DNA from: an uncultured Caryophanales bacterium
GTDB taxonomy: Bacteria; Bacillota_I; Bacilli_A; RFN20; CAG-826
Assembly (NCBI GenBank): GCA_902464635.1
Contig: CABQKC010000019.1
Location: 1 to 36,022 of the forward strand
Direction: 5' to 3'
DNA: 36,022 nt
Numbering within the stretch: the stretch's first letter is position 1; every line of letters starts with the position of its first letter. A program made the position numbers and the translations under genes. Shown in pieces: positions 1 to 8,841 of the stretch. Below the pieces are notes generated by a model. That model searched no databases. It was given only the letters and a program-made list of their open reading frames with translations, and was not told where the DNA came from.

Positions 1-271
1 GCAACCATCCCTTCATTTCATTCAGGAATGTTTACACAATTAAACGGATACTCTCTGTACTTGGTTAGATTTTCTTTTTATCTAATCAGTATAATCAATA
101 TATGCCGTTATCCTGCTTAATTATATTACAGCTTTGACTGTCAGACTTCATACTCAGGCATACGGCTTTTCTTTTAATCGCTAATAGGTTGATTAACGCT
201 TTGACGTTCCGGTAACAGATGATTCGAAAAGATAAGCTGATATGGTTTAAACGGCAAGAAAGGAAGGTCAT
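1..271 (+). ncRNA. Non-coding left flank of IS110; candidate bridge-RNA region
   Basis: No gene is supported in this stretch. It holds a clear hairpin at 61-89 (arm 63-70 pairs with 80-87, loop of nine mostly T bases) and a weaker one (174-179 with 191-196). The octamer GCTTTGAC occurs twice, at 131-138 and 198-205. In IS110/IS621 elements this flank encodes a structured RNA with target-binding and donor-binding loops. Its presence here is inferred from position and length; I cannot assign the loops without the donor and target junctions. Confidence 0.4.
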
Positions 272-1483
272 ATGGACTTTTATGTTGGAATCGATGTTAG
301 TAAGTTCAAACACACGATTGCTATCATCGGTGAAGATGGAGAAATTAGAAAGAAAAGCTTCGATATTTCTAATTCTCGAGAAGGGTTTGATTCGCTCTTG
401 AATGAATTAGGCCTGCTCGGCCAAAAAGAGCAAATAAAAATAGGGATGGAGGCCACAGGACACTATATGAATTGTCTTGTGAGATGTCTTAACTCTAATG
501 GATATCAAGTCCAGATTTATAACCCAAGTCTGATCTCCAGGTTTCGCGACAGTGAATCAGTTAACTTGGCTAAGACGGACAGTCTTGATGCGATGCTTAT
601 TGCTAAATACGCCGCAACTCATCCATTTACTTCATCCCCGCAGATATCTTACCTTATTGGAGAGATTCGTAAAATCACAAGAGCTAAATATTTCTTGTTT
701 GGAGATAGAACCGCTTGTTATAACCATCTATTGAGATATTTAGATGAAATATTCCCGGAGTTTGTCCCTTTCTTTAAGAAAAACGAGGATGGAACAAGAA
801 AAAATATGGGGAGGAACCTGTTTGATTCACCCACAATTAGATTTCTTTTAAGTGAGTATACATCCGCTTCTAAAATGGCAAAGACGAGGATTGAAACAGG
901 CGAAACTCTTAGAAGAATGTCGAAAGGGGCAATCAGCTTTAATAGATTTAATCAACTTAGAGAACTCGCCAAAAGGTCGATTGGCTATTCTACTGAAGTC
1001 GATGAACAAATTGTTAGAAACCTCATTGATCAAGTAAGAATGATTGACGAAGAAATTGATAATCTAAACGAGATGCTAAGTCCTTTGATGGATGAACTGA
1101 ATTCGCCTCTCCTTTCTATTCCTGGCATAGGTGTTAACTTAGCCGCGATGATTATTGGCGAAATAGGTGACATCAATAGATTTTCCAATCCCGAAAAGCT
1201 AATCAAGTTCGCTGGTCTAGATGTGAAAATATATCAATCTGGCACAATTAATCATAAGGGAAGAATTAGAAAAAGAGGTTCGCCTATATTGAGATACGCT
1301 CTTTCGTTAAGTGTTCAAAAACTAAGAATTCATTCTCCGGTTTTCTCGGAATACTACTACTCCAAAATCAAACAAGGCAAGGCAACAAATGTCGCGATAA
1401 TTGCCACAACAAGAAAACTAATTCGCGTCATATGGAAAATGATGATGACAAACCAAGTTTTCGAAAACGTTAAAAGAGATTAA
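272..1483 (+). CDS. IS110-family recombinase (DEDD transposase)
   Basis: This 403-residue protein is a DEDD-type IS110 recombinase that would excise and insert its element, guided by a bridge RNA in characterised relatives. The N-terminal RuvC-like DEDD domain shows GIDVSK (Asp8), GMEATGHY (Glu60) and KTDSLDA (Asp103 and Asp106), with the family's spacing. A coiled middle section leads to the Transposase_20 domain with PGIGVNLAAM (about 284-293), an AGL motif and YQSG, whose Ser323 is the likely catalytic serine by position. The common ISK motif here reads IRK. The start is supported by AGGAAGG just before the ATG. All key acidic residues are present and the frame is intact, so the element may be active. 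It is longer than the roughly 330 residues of IS621, mainly in the middle region. Confidence 0.95.
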   Translation: MDFYVGIDVSKFKHTIAIIGEDGEIRKKSFDISNSREGFDSLLNELGLLGQKEQIKIGMEATGHYMNCLVRCLNSNGYQVQIYNPSLISRFRDSESVNLAKTDSLDAMLIAKYAATHPFTSSPQISYLIGEIRKITRAKYFLFGDRTACYNHLLRYLDEIFPEFVPFFKKNEDGTRKNMGRNLFDSPTIRFLLSEYTSASKMAKTRIETGETLRRMSKGAISFNRFNQLRELAKRSIGYSTEVDEQIVRNLIDQVRMIDEEIDNLNEMLSPLMDELNSPLLSIPGIGVNLAAMIIGEIGDINRFSNPEKLIKFAGLDVKIYQSGTINHKGRIRKRGSPILRYALSLSVQKLRIHSPVFSEYYYSKIKQGKATNVAIIATTRKLIRVIWKMMMTNQVFENVKRD

Positions 1484-1510
1484 TTGAAGCTAAATATCTC
1501 TGTTTTTTAA

Positions 1511-1533
1511 AAGCAAAGCTTTTGCTTCTTTTT
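1511..1533 (+). terminator. Possible intrinsic terminator after the IS110 recombinase
   Basis: A 7-bp stem (1511-1517 with 1521-1527, 3-nt loop) is followed by CTTTTTG. The stem is AT-rich and therefore weak. It would end recombinase transcription before the recG promoter. Confidence 0.5.
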
Positions 1534-1566
1534 GTCGTACCTTTTTATAAATTTTTATAAGATAAT
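1532..1566 (+). promoter_or_regulatory. recG promoter, very close to the start codon
   Basis: TTGTCG (1532-1537), an 18-bp spacer and TATAAG (1556-1561) form a plausible promoter; GATAAT at 1561-1566 is an alternative -10. Either way transcription would begin 0-5 nt before the ATG at 1573, and no Shine-Dalgarno sequence is present. A leaderless or nearly leaderless recG mRNA is inferred. This is the weakest of the leaderless cases in the window. Confidence 0.45.
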
Positions 1567-1572
1567 AGTTGT

Positions 1573-3564
1573 ATGAAGCTGACTTCTTCTCCTAAGTTAA
1601 ATTCTTTGCTTTATGAAATGGGTATCCATTCTTATTATGGAGTTATTTCACATTTGCCACGGAAATACGAATATTTTGTTGCGACTACTAAAGAAGAATT
1701 AACTAATTTAGTTGATAAGCAAAGAGTTATTTTAGAAGGGAAAATAGAAGGAAATATAAGGACACTCAGGTTTTCTTCCTCTAATAATGCTTCGTTTTAT
1801 TTTCATAACGATGAAGATAATGAAGATTATGAAATCATCGCATGGAATCGCCCTTATTTAGGAAAAGAGACTTTTGGGGATGATAAAATCATCCTTTCCT
1901 GCATCTATGATAAAAAACGTCATAAGATGAACATGATTTCTTTTAAGAAAGTATCTTCTTTATCTAGTAGGATTGTACCTGTTTATTCTTTGCCTAGCGA
2001 TTATCCGCCCCATTTATTTAATTCATTAGTCAAGAAATCATTAAAAGAAGAACAAGGCAAGATATTTGATCAAATACCTGCTTATTTTAGAAGTAAGTAC
2101 CGTCTTATTTCAAAAGAAGAAGCCTTGAATAAAGTCCATTGCCCTATAAATAATGAAGATATTAGGCAGGGGTTAAGGGTATTAAAATATGAAGAGGCCC
2201 TAGAGTTCTCTTTACATAACCTTTTGATTAGGGAAGAAAATGCCTCATTAAGGAAAAGCAAGAACAAGGATATAGATATTAATAAGTTAGATAGCTTTAT
2301 TTCTTCCTTGCCTTTTAAATTGACTCTAGATCAAGAAAATGCGGTGAAGACTATTGAAAAAGATATGTGCGGTCCTAATTTGATGTATCGCTTATTGCAA
2401 GGGGATGTCGGGACTGGAAAGACTTTAGTTGCCCTAATCGCGACTTATATTAATTGTTTAAGAAATAGCCAGACTGCCCTGATGGCGCCGACTTCTTCAT
2501 TAGCAAAACAGCATTTTGATTATTTTTCCTCTATTTTAAGCCCTTTAGGAATAAAAATAGCGTTACTTACTGGTTCAGTTAAAGGAAAAGAAAGAAATGA
2601 ATTATTAGAAAGAATAAAGAATAATGAAGTAGATGTAATAATCGGGACACATGCTTTGTTTTCTAAAGATGTTATCTATCCTAACCTTGGGTTTGTAATT
2701 ATTGATGAACAACATAAATTTGGGGTTAATCAAAGAAGTTTATTAGCATCAAAAGGAGATGAAGCCGATCTCCTTTTGATGAGTGCGACTCCAATTCCTA
2801 GAACTCTAGCACTTACTTTATATGGCGATTTAGATGTTTCTACTATTTCAACATTCCCATTTTCTAAACGTGATGTCAAAACTGTTTTAGTAGATGAAAA
2901 TTCACCTAAATTAATATCCGGGCTTAAATTTGTTTTGGAAAACCATAAAAAAGCCTATGTAATCGCCCCATCTATATCTAGCAAAGAAGGCAATGCATCT
3001 TGTCTAGATGTATATAAAAGACTCTCTTCTTTATTCCCTAATTTAGTAGGGTTATGCCATGGGGAGCTTAGTGAAATAGAAAAGGAAGAGGCGATTAATA
3101 AATTCAAAAACGGAGAGACTCCAATTCTAGCTGCCACCTCGATTGTAGAAGTCGGAATCGATGTAAAAGACGCATCTTTAATGATAGTTTATGAACCTAC
3201 AAGCTTTTCCTTATCCTCACTTCATCAATTACGTGGTAGGATAGGTAGGGATGGCAAGAAAGCTTATTGCTTGCTTGCTAATTCCAAAACGGAGGAAGTA
3301 GAGAAACTAAACGTATTAATAAATTCAAATGATGGATTTAAGATAGCCGAGGAAGACCTTAGATTAAGAGGGCCTGGAACTTTAGCTGGAGTAAAGCAAA
3401 GTGGCCTTCCTTGCTTCAATTTTGTTTCCATTGTTTCAGATTTAAAAATGTTTGAAAAAGCTAGGGAAGATGCTTCTTTTATTCTTAGGAATAAAGATGA
3501 AGAAGGCTTTAGATACATATTGACGAAAGCCAAAAAGGAAACATCTTTAGTTTCTCTTGCCTAA
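1573..3564 (+). CDS. recG: ATP-dependent DNA helicase RecG
   Basis: RecG is a monomeric superfamily 2 translocase that remodels stalled replication forks and branch-migrates Holliday junctions. The 663-residue length fits the family (about 680). An N-terminal wedge/OB region precedes the helicase core, with Walker A GDVGTGKT at 277-284, DEQH at 378-381 (the usual RecG box is DEQH), the SATPIPRTLALT motif, and the C-terminal helicase half with ATSIVEVGIDV and QLRGRIGRDG. RecG-type C-terminal sequences (AEEDLRLRGPGTLAG) follow. The first ATG has no Shine-Dalgarno but lies just after a -10 box. In Bacillus, recG is separated from rnc by fatty-acid genes; here only 30 bases intervene. Confidence 0.97.
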   Translation: MKLTSSPKLNSLLYEMGIHSYYGVISHLPRKYEYFVATTKEELTNLVDKQRVILEGKIEGNIRTLRFSSSNNASFYFHNDEDNEDYEIIAWNRPYLGKETFGDDKIILSCIYDKKRHKMNMISFKKVSSLSSRIVPVYSLPSDYPPHLFNSLVKKSLKEEQGKIFDQIPAYFRSKYRLISKEEALNKVHCPINNEDIRQGLRVLKYEEALEFSLHNLLIREENASLRKSKNKDIDINKLDSFISSLPFKLTLDQENAVKTIEKDMCGPNLMYRLLQGDVGTGKTLVALIATYINCLRNSQTALMAPTSSLAKQHFDYFSSILSPLGIKIALLTGSVKGKERNELLERIKNNEVDVIIGTHALFSKDVIYPNLGFVIIDEQHKFGVNQRSLLASKGDEADLLLMSATPIPRTLALTLYGDLDVSTISTFPFSKRDVKTVLVDENSPKLISGLKFVLENHKKAYVIAPSISSKEGNASCLDVYKRLSSLFPNLVGLCHGELSEIEKEEAINKFKNGETPILAATSIVEVGIDVKDASLMIVYEPTSFSLSSLHQLRGRIGRDGKKAYCLLANSKTEEVEKLNVLINSNDGFKIAEEDLRLRGPGTLAGVKQSGLPCFNFVSIVSDLKMFEKAREDASFILRNKDEEGFRYILTKAKKETSLVSLA

Positions 3565-3579
3565 AAGAAAGGAGAAATT

Positions 3580-3588
3580 TGTTATACT
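3580..3588 (+). promoter_or_regulatory. Extended -10 promoter of the rnc operon
   Basis: TG (3580-3581), one base, then TATACT (3583-3588) is an exact extended -10 motif. The box ends 6 nt before the rnc ATG (3595), so transcription should start at about the A of the ATG. The GGAG at 3571-3574 is upstream of the -10 box and about 20 nt from the ATG, so it would not be in this transcript or act as its ribosome site. Confidence 0.6.
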
Positions 3589-3594
3589 TATCTT

Positions 3595-4293
3595 ATGAGT
3601 TCAGAATTTATGCCGTTATATAGGCGTTTCATGATATTGCCAAAAAACGAGGAATTGTATCGCCTTGCCTTTACCCATTCTTCCTATAATGGAATGGCGG
3701 GCACTAGGCATCAAGACTATGAACGTCTTGAGTTTCTAGGCGATTCCATTGTAGGGATGATTGTATCCGAGCTTTGCTATCTTTATCATCCAGAGATGGA
3801 ACAAGGAAGACTAAGCATTTTAAAGGCCCAGTTCATCCGTTCTTCTTCGGAAGCGAATTATTGCAAGAAACTTGGGCTTAATGAATATATTAAAGTAGGT
3901 CCTAGCTTCTCAAAAGAAGCGAAGAACAATGTTCCTTTGCTAGAAGATGTATTTGAGTCTTTCATCGGGGCACTTTATCTAGACCAGGGATGTGACTTTA
4001 CTCTTAATTTTGTCAGGAAGATATTCGATGAAGATATAAAGAATGCGACAATTGATTATACGATCAATCCTAAATCATATCTTCAGGAAGCCATGCAGGC
4101 CGATAATAAGGAATCTGTAGTTTATAAGATTATTGAAGAAAGAGGGACTCCGATGGAAAAGGTTTTCGTCGCAGCTGTCTATTTCGAGGGTAATCAAATT
4201 GGAAAAGGGGAAGGGCATAATAAGAAAGCAGCCGAGACTGAAGCGGCTAAAGATGCTTTGTCTAGGATGTCTCTTCCGAAACAAGGATTGTAA
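3595..4293 (+). CDS. rnc: Ribonuclease III
   Basis: RNase III cleaves double-stranded RNA, processing rRNA precursors and structured mRNAs. The 232-residue protein has the nuclease signature ERLEFLGDS (43-51), with catalytic Glu46 and Asp50, and the second pair Asp118 and Glu121 in EDVFESFIGALYLD, matching the spacing of the E. coli catalytic residues. A double-stranded-RNA-binding domain covers about 158-226, ending in the typical GHNKKAAETEAAKDAL helix. The start has no ribosome-binding site and appears to lie at the mRNA 5-prime end. ftsY begins two bases after the stop; smc, normally between them, is absent. Confidence 0.97.
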   Translation: MSSEFMPLYRRFMILPKNEELYRLAFTHSSYNGMAGTRHQDYERLEFLGDSIVGMIVSELCYLYHPEMEQGRLSILKAQFIRSSSEANYCKKLGLNEYIKVGPSFSKEAKNNVPLLEDVFESFIGALYLDQGCDFTLNFVRKIFDEDIKNATIDYTINPKSYLQEAMQADNKESVVYKIIEERGTPMEKVFVAAVYFEGNQIGKGEGHNKKAAETEAAKDALSRMSLPKQGL

Positions 4294-4295
4294 TT

Positions 4296-5285
4296 ATGGG
4301 ACTATTTTCGTTTCTAAAGAATAAATTCTCATCTAAAAAAGAAGATGAATCTACAAAGACATATGAAAAAGGGCTAGCTAAATCTAGGAAGGCTTTTGCC
4401 TCTAGATTAGATGAACTTTCAAAACGTTATTCAAAGATAGATTCTTCTTATTTTGAGGAATTAGAAGAAATATTAATCGAGGCTGATGTAGGGGTATCTT
4501 TATCTATTAAGCTTTGCGAAGAATTGCTTGAAAAGGCAAAAGAGGAAAACCTAATCGAGCCAGTTAAGATTAATGAAGCCCTTATCGATTTGATGTTTGT
4601 TGATTATGCAACTAGCGGAAGCGAGATTGAAAATGAAATCAATTTCTCCTCCAAACCAACTGTTTTATTGGTCGAAGGTGTTAATGGGGTCGGTAAGACT
4701 ACTACGATTGCTAAATTAGCCTATAGATATAAAAATAAGGGTAAGAAGGTAATGCTAGTAGCTGCCGATACTTTTAGGGCTGGTGCAGTCGAACAACTCA
4801 AAGTTTGGGCTTCTAGACTAGACGTCCCGATTGTTTTTGGTGCACCTGAATCTGATCCGGCTTCTGTTGCTTTTGATGGGGCTAGACGTGCCAAAGCCGA
4901 GAATATTGATTTATTAATCGTAGATACGGCTGGAAGAATCCAAACTAAGTCAAACTTAATGCAAGAATTAGGCAAGATTAGCCGTGTATTAAACAAAGAA
5001 ATAGAAGGGGCTCCACAGGAAACATTTTTGGTAATAGATGCGACTACCGGGCAAAATGGGGTAATCCAGGCTAAGGCATTTAAGGAAGTATCTTCTTTAT
5101 CTGGAATTGTAGTTACTAAGATGGACGGGACTTCTAAAGGAGGGATTATCCTTTCTATTAGAGATGAATTAGGTGTTCCTGTCCGTTTCATGGGTTTAGG
5201 CGAAAGAATGGAAGATCTAGAGGAATTCGATTTATCTAAATACCTTTATGGGCTGTTGCTAGGAAATGAAGATGAAGGAAAATAA
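4296..5285 (+). CDS. ftsY: Signal recognition particle receptor FtsY
   Basis: FtsY is the membrane-associated SRP receptor GTPase that docks ribosome-SRP complexes at the Sec translocon. At 329 residues it is the short Gram-positive form: a brief charged N-terminus beginning MGLFSFLKNKF that may form an amphipathic membrane anchor, then the N domain helices and the G domain. Visible motifs are GVNGVGKTTT (P-loop), DTFRAGAVEQL, DTAGR and TKMDGTSKGG, with the C-terminal GLGERMEDLEEF. It is co-transcribed with rnc (2-nt gap) and overlaps ylxM, placing both SRP GTPases and the putative SRP accessory protein in one operon. Confidence 0.97.
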   Translation: MGLFSFLKNKFSSKKEDESTKTYEKGLAKSRKAFASRLDELSKRYSKIDSSYFEELEEILIEADVGVSLSIKLCEELLEKAKEENLIEPVKINEALIDLMFVDYATSGSEIENEINFSSKPTVLLVEGVNGVGKTTTIAKLAYRYKNKGKKVMLVAADTFRAGAVEQLKVWASRLDVPIVFGAPESDPASVAFDGARRAKAENIDLLIVDTAGRIQTKSNLMQELGKISRVLNKEIEGAPQETFLVIDATTGQNGVIQAKAFKEVSSLSGIVVTKMDGTSKGGIILSIRDELGVPVRFMGLGERMEDLEEFDLSKYLYGLLLGNEDEGK

Positions 5286-5616
5286 TCTAGTCGAGGAAAA
5301 AGAAAGGCAATATGCCCTCTTTAAGATATATGGAGGGCTTCTTAGTTCTAGACAAAAAGAGGATCTAGAAAACTATTTAGGTTTTGATTTGTCTTTATCT
5401 GAGATATCAAATGAATTAGGTGTTTCTAAATCCGCTGTATCTGATTCTATTCATAAAGCCATTTCTAATTTAGAATATTTCGAAGACATTCTCGGATTAT
5501 ATAAAAAAAGACTTGATGTAAATGCTGCTATTGATTCAATAATGGCGGTCGAGGATGAAATGACTAGGTTAAAACTGTTCGAGTCTTTAGGAAGGGTGAT
5601 AAAAGATGGCATTTGA
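5272..5616 (+). CDS. ylxM: YlxM-family putative SRP-associated DNA-binding protein
   Basis: This 114-residue protein belongs to the YlxM/p13 family, a sigma-70 region 4-like helix-turn-helix protein coded with ffh and ftsY in Firmicutes and reported to influence SRP GTPase activity in streptococci. The helix-turn-helix is visible as LSLSEISNELGVSKSAVSD, followed by a helical tail. I prefer the ATG at 5272 over the one at 5266 because the AGGA at 5261-5264 then has a 7-nt spacing. It overlaps the end of ftsY by 14 bases and the start of ffh by 11 bases, indicating translational coupling. Confidence 0.88.
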   Translation: MKENNLVEEKERQYALFKIYGGLLSSRQKEDLENYLGFDLSLSEISNELGVSKSAVSDSIHKAISNLEYFEDILGLYKKRLDVNAAIDSIMAVEDEMTRLKLFESLGRVIKDGI

Positions 5617-6940
5617 ATCATTATCTGACCGTTTTGGTCAAATATTTAAAAAATTAAGAGGACAATCCAGGCTAAGTGAAGCCAATATGGACGAGATGCT
5701 GAAAGAGATTAGGGTTGCTCTTTTAGAAGCTGACGTCAATTTTAAGGTTGTCAAATCATTCGTAAATGATGTTAAAGAAAAAGCCATTGGTCAAGATGTC
5801 TATTCCAAAGTCAATCCTTCCCAGATGGTTGTTAAGATTGTCCATGATGAAATCGAATCCTTGTTAGGAGATGAACAAAACGGGATCAATTATACAAAAG
5901 GTGGGCTTACTACAATCATGTTAGTAGGTCTTCAAGGTACAGGTAAGACTACAACTGCCGGCAAATTAGCATATTTAATGCAAAAAGAAGGCAAGAAGGT
6001 CATGCTTGGCGCCCTTGACGTATACCGTCCTGCCGCTATTGATCAGTTAAGGACAGTATCTAATGATGTAGGCTGTTCTTTCTTTACCTTAGGTATACAA
6101 GATCCAGTCGATATAGCAATCAAGGCTAAAGAAAAAGCTCTTGAAGAGCATGTGGATGTTCTTATTCTAGATACGGCTGGCCGACTTCAAATAGATGAGA
6201 CATTGATGGAAGAATTAAAGAAAATCAACCATGTAGTCCATCCTGAAGAAGTATTGCTTTTAGTTGATGCTGCTGCTGGGCAAGATAGCGTTAACGTTGC
6301 TAATGCATTTAATAGCTCTCTTAGATTAACCGGATTAATTATGTCTAAACTCGATGGCGATGCTAGGGGCGGCGCGGCTTTGTCTATTAAATATTTGACT
6401 GGTTTACCAATTAAATTTGCTGGTATCGGCGAAAAGAAATCCGATATGGAGATTTTCTATCCTTCAAGAATGGCTGATAGGATTCTTGGGATGGGCGATA
6501 TTGTTACTTTGGTAGAAAAGGCTAAAGAGAATATCGACGAAAAAGAAGCCGAAAAAGAAGCCAAGAAGATGATGGATGGGGAATTTACCCTTGAAGACAT
6601 GCTTAAGCAAATGAAAATGGTCAGGAGATTAGGCTCGCTTGGTTCTATTGCCAAGATGATTCCTGGCATGCCGAAAATAACTGATGAACAAAAAGATATG
6701 GCAGAAAAAGAAATGAAAATATTTGAATCTGTCATAAACTCAATGACCCCATATGAAAGAAGGCATCCTGAAATATTGCGTTATTCCCATAAAAATAGGA
6801 TTGCCAAAGGATGTGGACTTACTAATGCCGACGTAAATCGTGTCATTAGGAAATATGACCAATCAAAGCTTATGATGAAACAATTAAAGCAATATCAAAA
6901 AAGCGGTAAGGGACAAGCTGGATTCCCTCCGTTTAGATAG
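5606..6940 (+). CDS. ffh: Signal recognition particle protein Ffh
   Basis: Ffh is the SRP54 GTPase that binds 4.5S/6S SRP RNA and emerging signal sequences and delivers ribosomes to FtsY. The 444-residue protein has the N domain (MAFESLSDRF start), G domain motifs GLQGTGKTTTAGK, DVYRPAAIDQL, DTAGRLQIDE and SKLDGDARGG, and a methionine-rich M domain (DMLKQMKMVRRLGSLGSI, then the RRHPEIL and RRIAKGCG-type RNA-binding region, here as NRIAKGCG). Length and order match the family. It overlaps ylxM and is followed after only 9 bases, including a GGAG ribosome site, by the two-TM protein, which is therefore probably in the same transcript. Confidence 0.97.
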   Translation: MAFESLSDRFGQIFKKLRGQSRLSEANMDEMLKEIRVALLEADVNFKVVKSFVNDVKEKAIGQDVYSKVNPSQMVVKIVHDEIESLLGDEQNGINYTKGGLTTIMLVGLQGTGKTTTAGKLAYLMQKEGKKVMLGALDVYRPAAIDQLRTVSNDVGCSFFTLGIQDPVDIAIKAKEKALEEHVDVLILDTAGRLQIDETLMEELKKINHVVHPEEVLLLVDAAAGQDSVNVANAFNSSLRLTGLIMSKLDGDARGGAALSIKYLTGLPIKFAGIGEKKSDMEIFYPSRMADRILGMGDIVTLVEKAKENIDEKEAEKEAKKMMDGEFTLEDMLKQMKMVRRLGSLGSIAKMIPGMPKITDEQKDMAEKEMKIFESVINSMTPYERRHPEILRYSHKNRIAKGCGLTNADVNRVIRKYDQSKLMMKQLKQYQKSGKGQAGFPPFR

Positions 6941-6949
6941 GAGTAAATT

Positions 6950-8794
6950 ATGGCCGAAGAAGTATTATTCAAACCTCGCGACCTTTATAACAAGGAACTT
7001 AAGGATAAATACCATCAAGCAGCCCTTGAGGCTTTTGATGATTTAAAAGTCAAGTCCGAAGTAGATACTGCCGCCAATGCAATCCATGTCAAAGAATATA
7101 ATTTGGCACTAGAAAGGCAAAAGAAGAAAGAAGGGGAGCTATCTTCTTCAAATACCAAAAAGGTAGTTACTGCAATATTCATGGCCCTTTTCTTTGTTGC
7201 TGGCGCCTTATTGCTACTATTTACCTTTTTAACAATGGCTCCTGGCAATTTCAATTGGATTATGCTTCTAATTGGATTAGCTTTGATTGCTGCTGGCATT
7301 GGTTTTATTTTCTTGTTTAAGAAATTTAGTAACGAAAGTAAGAAATTTAATGAAGAATTAGAGAGACTAAAGGCTGATACCGAGAACAAATTAAGGATTT
7401 GTTATGGGGACATGATGCCTTTGAATGCCTTGTTCGATTGGAATATGCCTTTAGTAGTCATGGAAAAGGCTACTCCTATTATTGATTTAGATCCTACTTT
7501 TTCTCCTGCTAGATTAGCTTATTTAGTCAATAAATTCGGATTCCCAGAAGCCTATGAGCAAAAAGAATCTACTTTAGGAGTAATTTCGGGCAATATTCAA
7601 GGAAATCCGTTTGTCCTTGAGAAAGTATTCTCCTGTGAGATGGAAAACAAGACCTATACGGGTAGCATCGTCATTAGCTGGACCACATATTCTAGAGGAA
7701 GCGATGGCAAGTCTTATTCAACAACTCATACCCAAACCCTTACTGCAACTAGTGTCCATCCAGCCCCATGCTATGCAAATGAAACTCGTTTGATTTATGG
7801 AAACGAAGCTGCACCTGACCTTAGCTTTACTAGGGAACCAGGCGGAGGCGACAAGATGGATGAAAAGACTAGAAGAAAAGTCGCTACTAAGAAAGCTAAA
7901 GAATTAATGAAATTAGCAGAAAAAGCCTTAAAGACAGGAAAAAGCGGATTTACCCCAATGGGCAATGATGAATTTGATGTCTTCTTTGGTGCGGTGGATA
8001 GAGATAACGAAGTCCAATTCAGATTGCTATTTACTCCTCTTGCCCAGCAAAATATGCTAGATATCATCACTAATCCTGAGCCATTCGGCGATGATTTCTA
8101 TATGGTTAAGAACAAGATGCTTACTAGTGTTGCTTCTATTCATTCACAGAGCTTTGATTATAGCGGAGACCCTGCTAATTTTGCTGGTTATGATTTTGAG
8201 GAAATGAAAACAAGATTTGTTTCCTATTGTGATGCTTTTATCAAGAATTTGTTCTTTGATTTGGCTCCTTTACTTTCTATTCCTCTCTACCAAATGCATA
8301 AAACAAAAGAATATATCTATGAAGAAGGAATATATTCGAATGTCTCTTCTTATGAACAAGAAGTAATGGCTAATAGCTTAGATCAATCTTACTATAGGCC
8401 TGAGGAAGCTGACGAAAGTCTTCCATTGTTATTAAAAGTAGTTACTTCCAATAAGGTTGGTAAATCTGATGAAGTTAAGATTTTAGCAACTTCATTTAAG
8501 ACTACCCCGATGGTTGACTATATCCAAAAGATGGGCGGGGATGGCAAATTGCATTCAGTTCCAGTCCATTGGATTAAATATGATAAAGTTACGAAGGTTT
8601 CCCCAATTGTAGTCACTGAAATCAATTCTACAAATATTGATTACAAACAAAAGTTAAAAGACATTGGACAATCATTATTTGGCTTTGGAGGCTCCCATTT
8701 TGAAAGAGGATTACTTGCTTTGATGGGTGGAGAGATTGACGTTAGTAAAGATAATGAAATTCATACTACCTTCTCACCCTCAAATAAGGGATAA
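6950..8794 (+). CDS. Two-TM membrane protein with large cytoplasmic C-terminal domain, LemA partner (DUF3137-like layout)
   Basis: I do not recognise a named function. The 614-residue protein has a charged N-terminal helical region, two membrane segments at about 72-95 and 102-124 separated by a short loop, a basic helical stretch, and then a roughly 480-residue soluble region. There is no signal peptide, so both ends should face the cytoplasm. The layout, and the LemA gene 47 bases downstream, resemble the DUF3137 proteins that accompany LemA in other Firmicutes and Mollicutes; that link is an inference from layout and context. The ribosome site GGAG overlaps the ffh 3-prime end, so expression is likely tied to the SRP operon. 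A membrane-stress or surface role is possible but unproven. Confidence 0.8.
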   Translation: MAEEVLFKPRDLYNKELKDKYHQAALEAFDDLKVKSEVDTAANAIHVKEYNLALERQKKKEGELSSSNTKKVVTAIFMALFFVAGALLLLFTFLTMAPGNFNWIMLLIGLALIAAGIGFIFLFKKFSNESKKFNEELERLKADTENKLRICYGDMMPLNALFDWNMPLVVMEKATPIIDLDPTFSPARLAYLVNKFGFPEAYEQKESTLGVISGNIQGNPFVLEKVFSCEMENKTYTGSIVISWTTYSRGSDGKSYSTTHTQTLTATSVHPAPCYANETRLIYGNEAAPDLSFTREPGGGDKMDEKTRRKVATKKAKELMKLAEKALKTGKSGFTPMGNDEFDVFFGAVDRDNEVQFRLLFTPLAQQNMLDIITNPEPFGDDFYMVKNKMLTSVASIHSQSFDYSGDPANFAGYDFEEMKTRFVSYCDAFIKNLFFDLAPLLSIPLYQMHKTKEYIYEEGIYSNVSSYEQEVMANSLDQSYYRPEEADESLPLLLKVVTSNKVGKSDEVKILATSFKTTPMVDYIQKMGGDGKLHSVPVHWIKYDKVTKVSPIVVTEINSTNIDYKQKLKDIGQSLFGFGGSHFERGLLALMGGEIDVSKDNEIHTTFSPSNKG

Positions 8795-8841
8795 TATTTT
8801 GCGATAGTAATAATTTATATATCTATAGGAGGTTACTATTT

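Larger units (their letters stand above)
1..1500 (+). mobile_element. IS110-family insertion sequence (left end not defined)
   Basis: The element consists of an IS110-type recombinase gene (272-1483) preceded by at least 271 bases with no convincing gene. IS110 elements usually lack terminal inverted repeats and do not always make clear target duplications, so the ends cannot be fixed by eye. The left end may lie outside the window; the right end should fall between the recombinase stop (1483) and the recG promoter (about 1532). The long non-coding flank before the recombinase is where the bridge RNA lies in the IS621-like IS110 group. It sits directly before recG, at the edge of the conserved block. 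Confidence 0.75.

Noticed and set aside
4721..5191. Long open frames on the strand opposite ftsY, and similar ones opposite rseP, ffh, lemA partner, topA and dxr.
   Set aside because: They are antisense shadows of conserved genes with no ribosome sites and no recognisable protein features; biased codon use on the real strand explains them.
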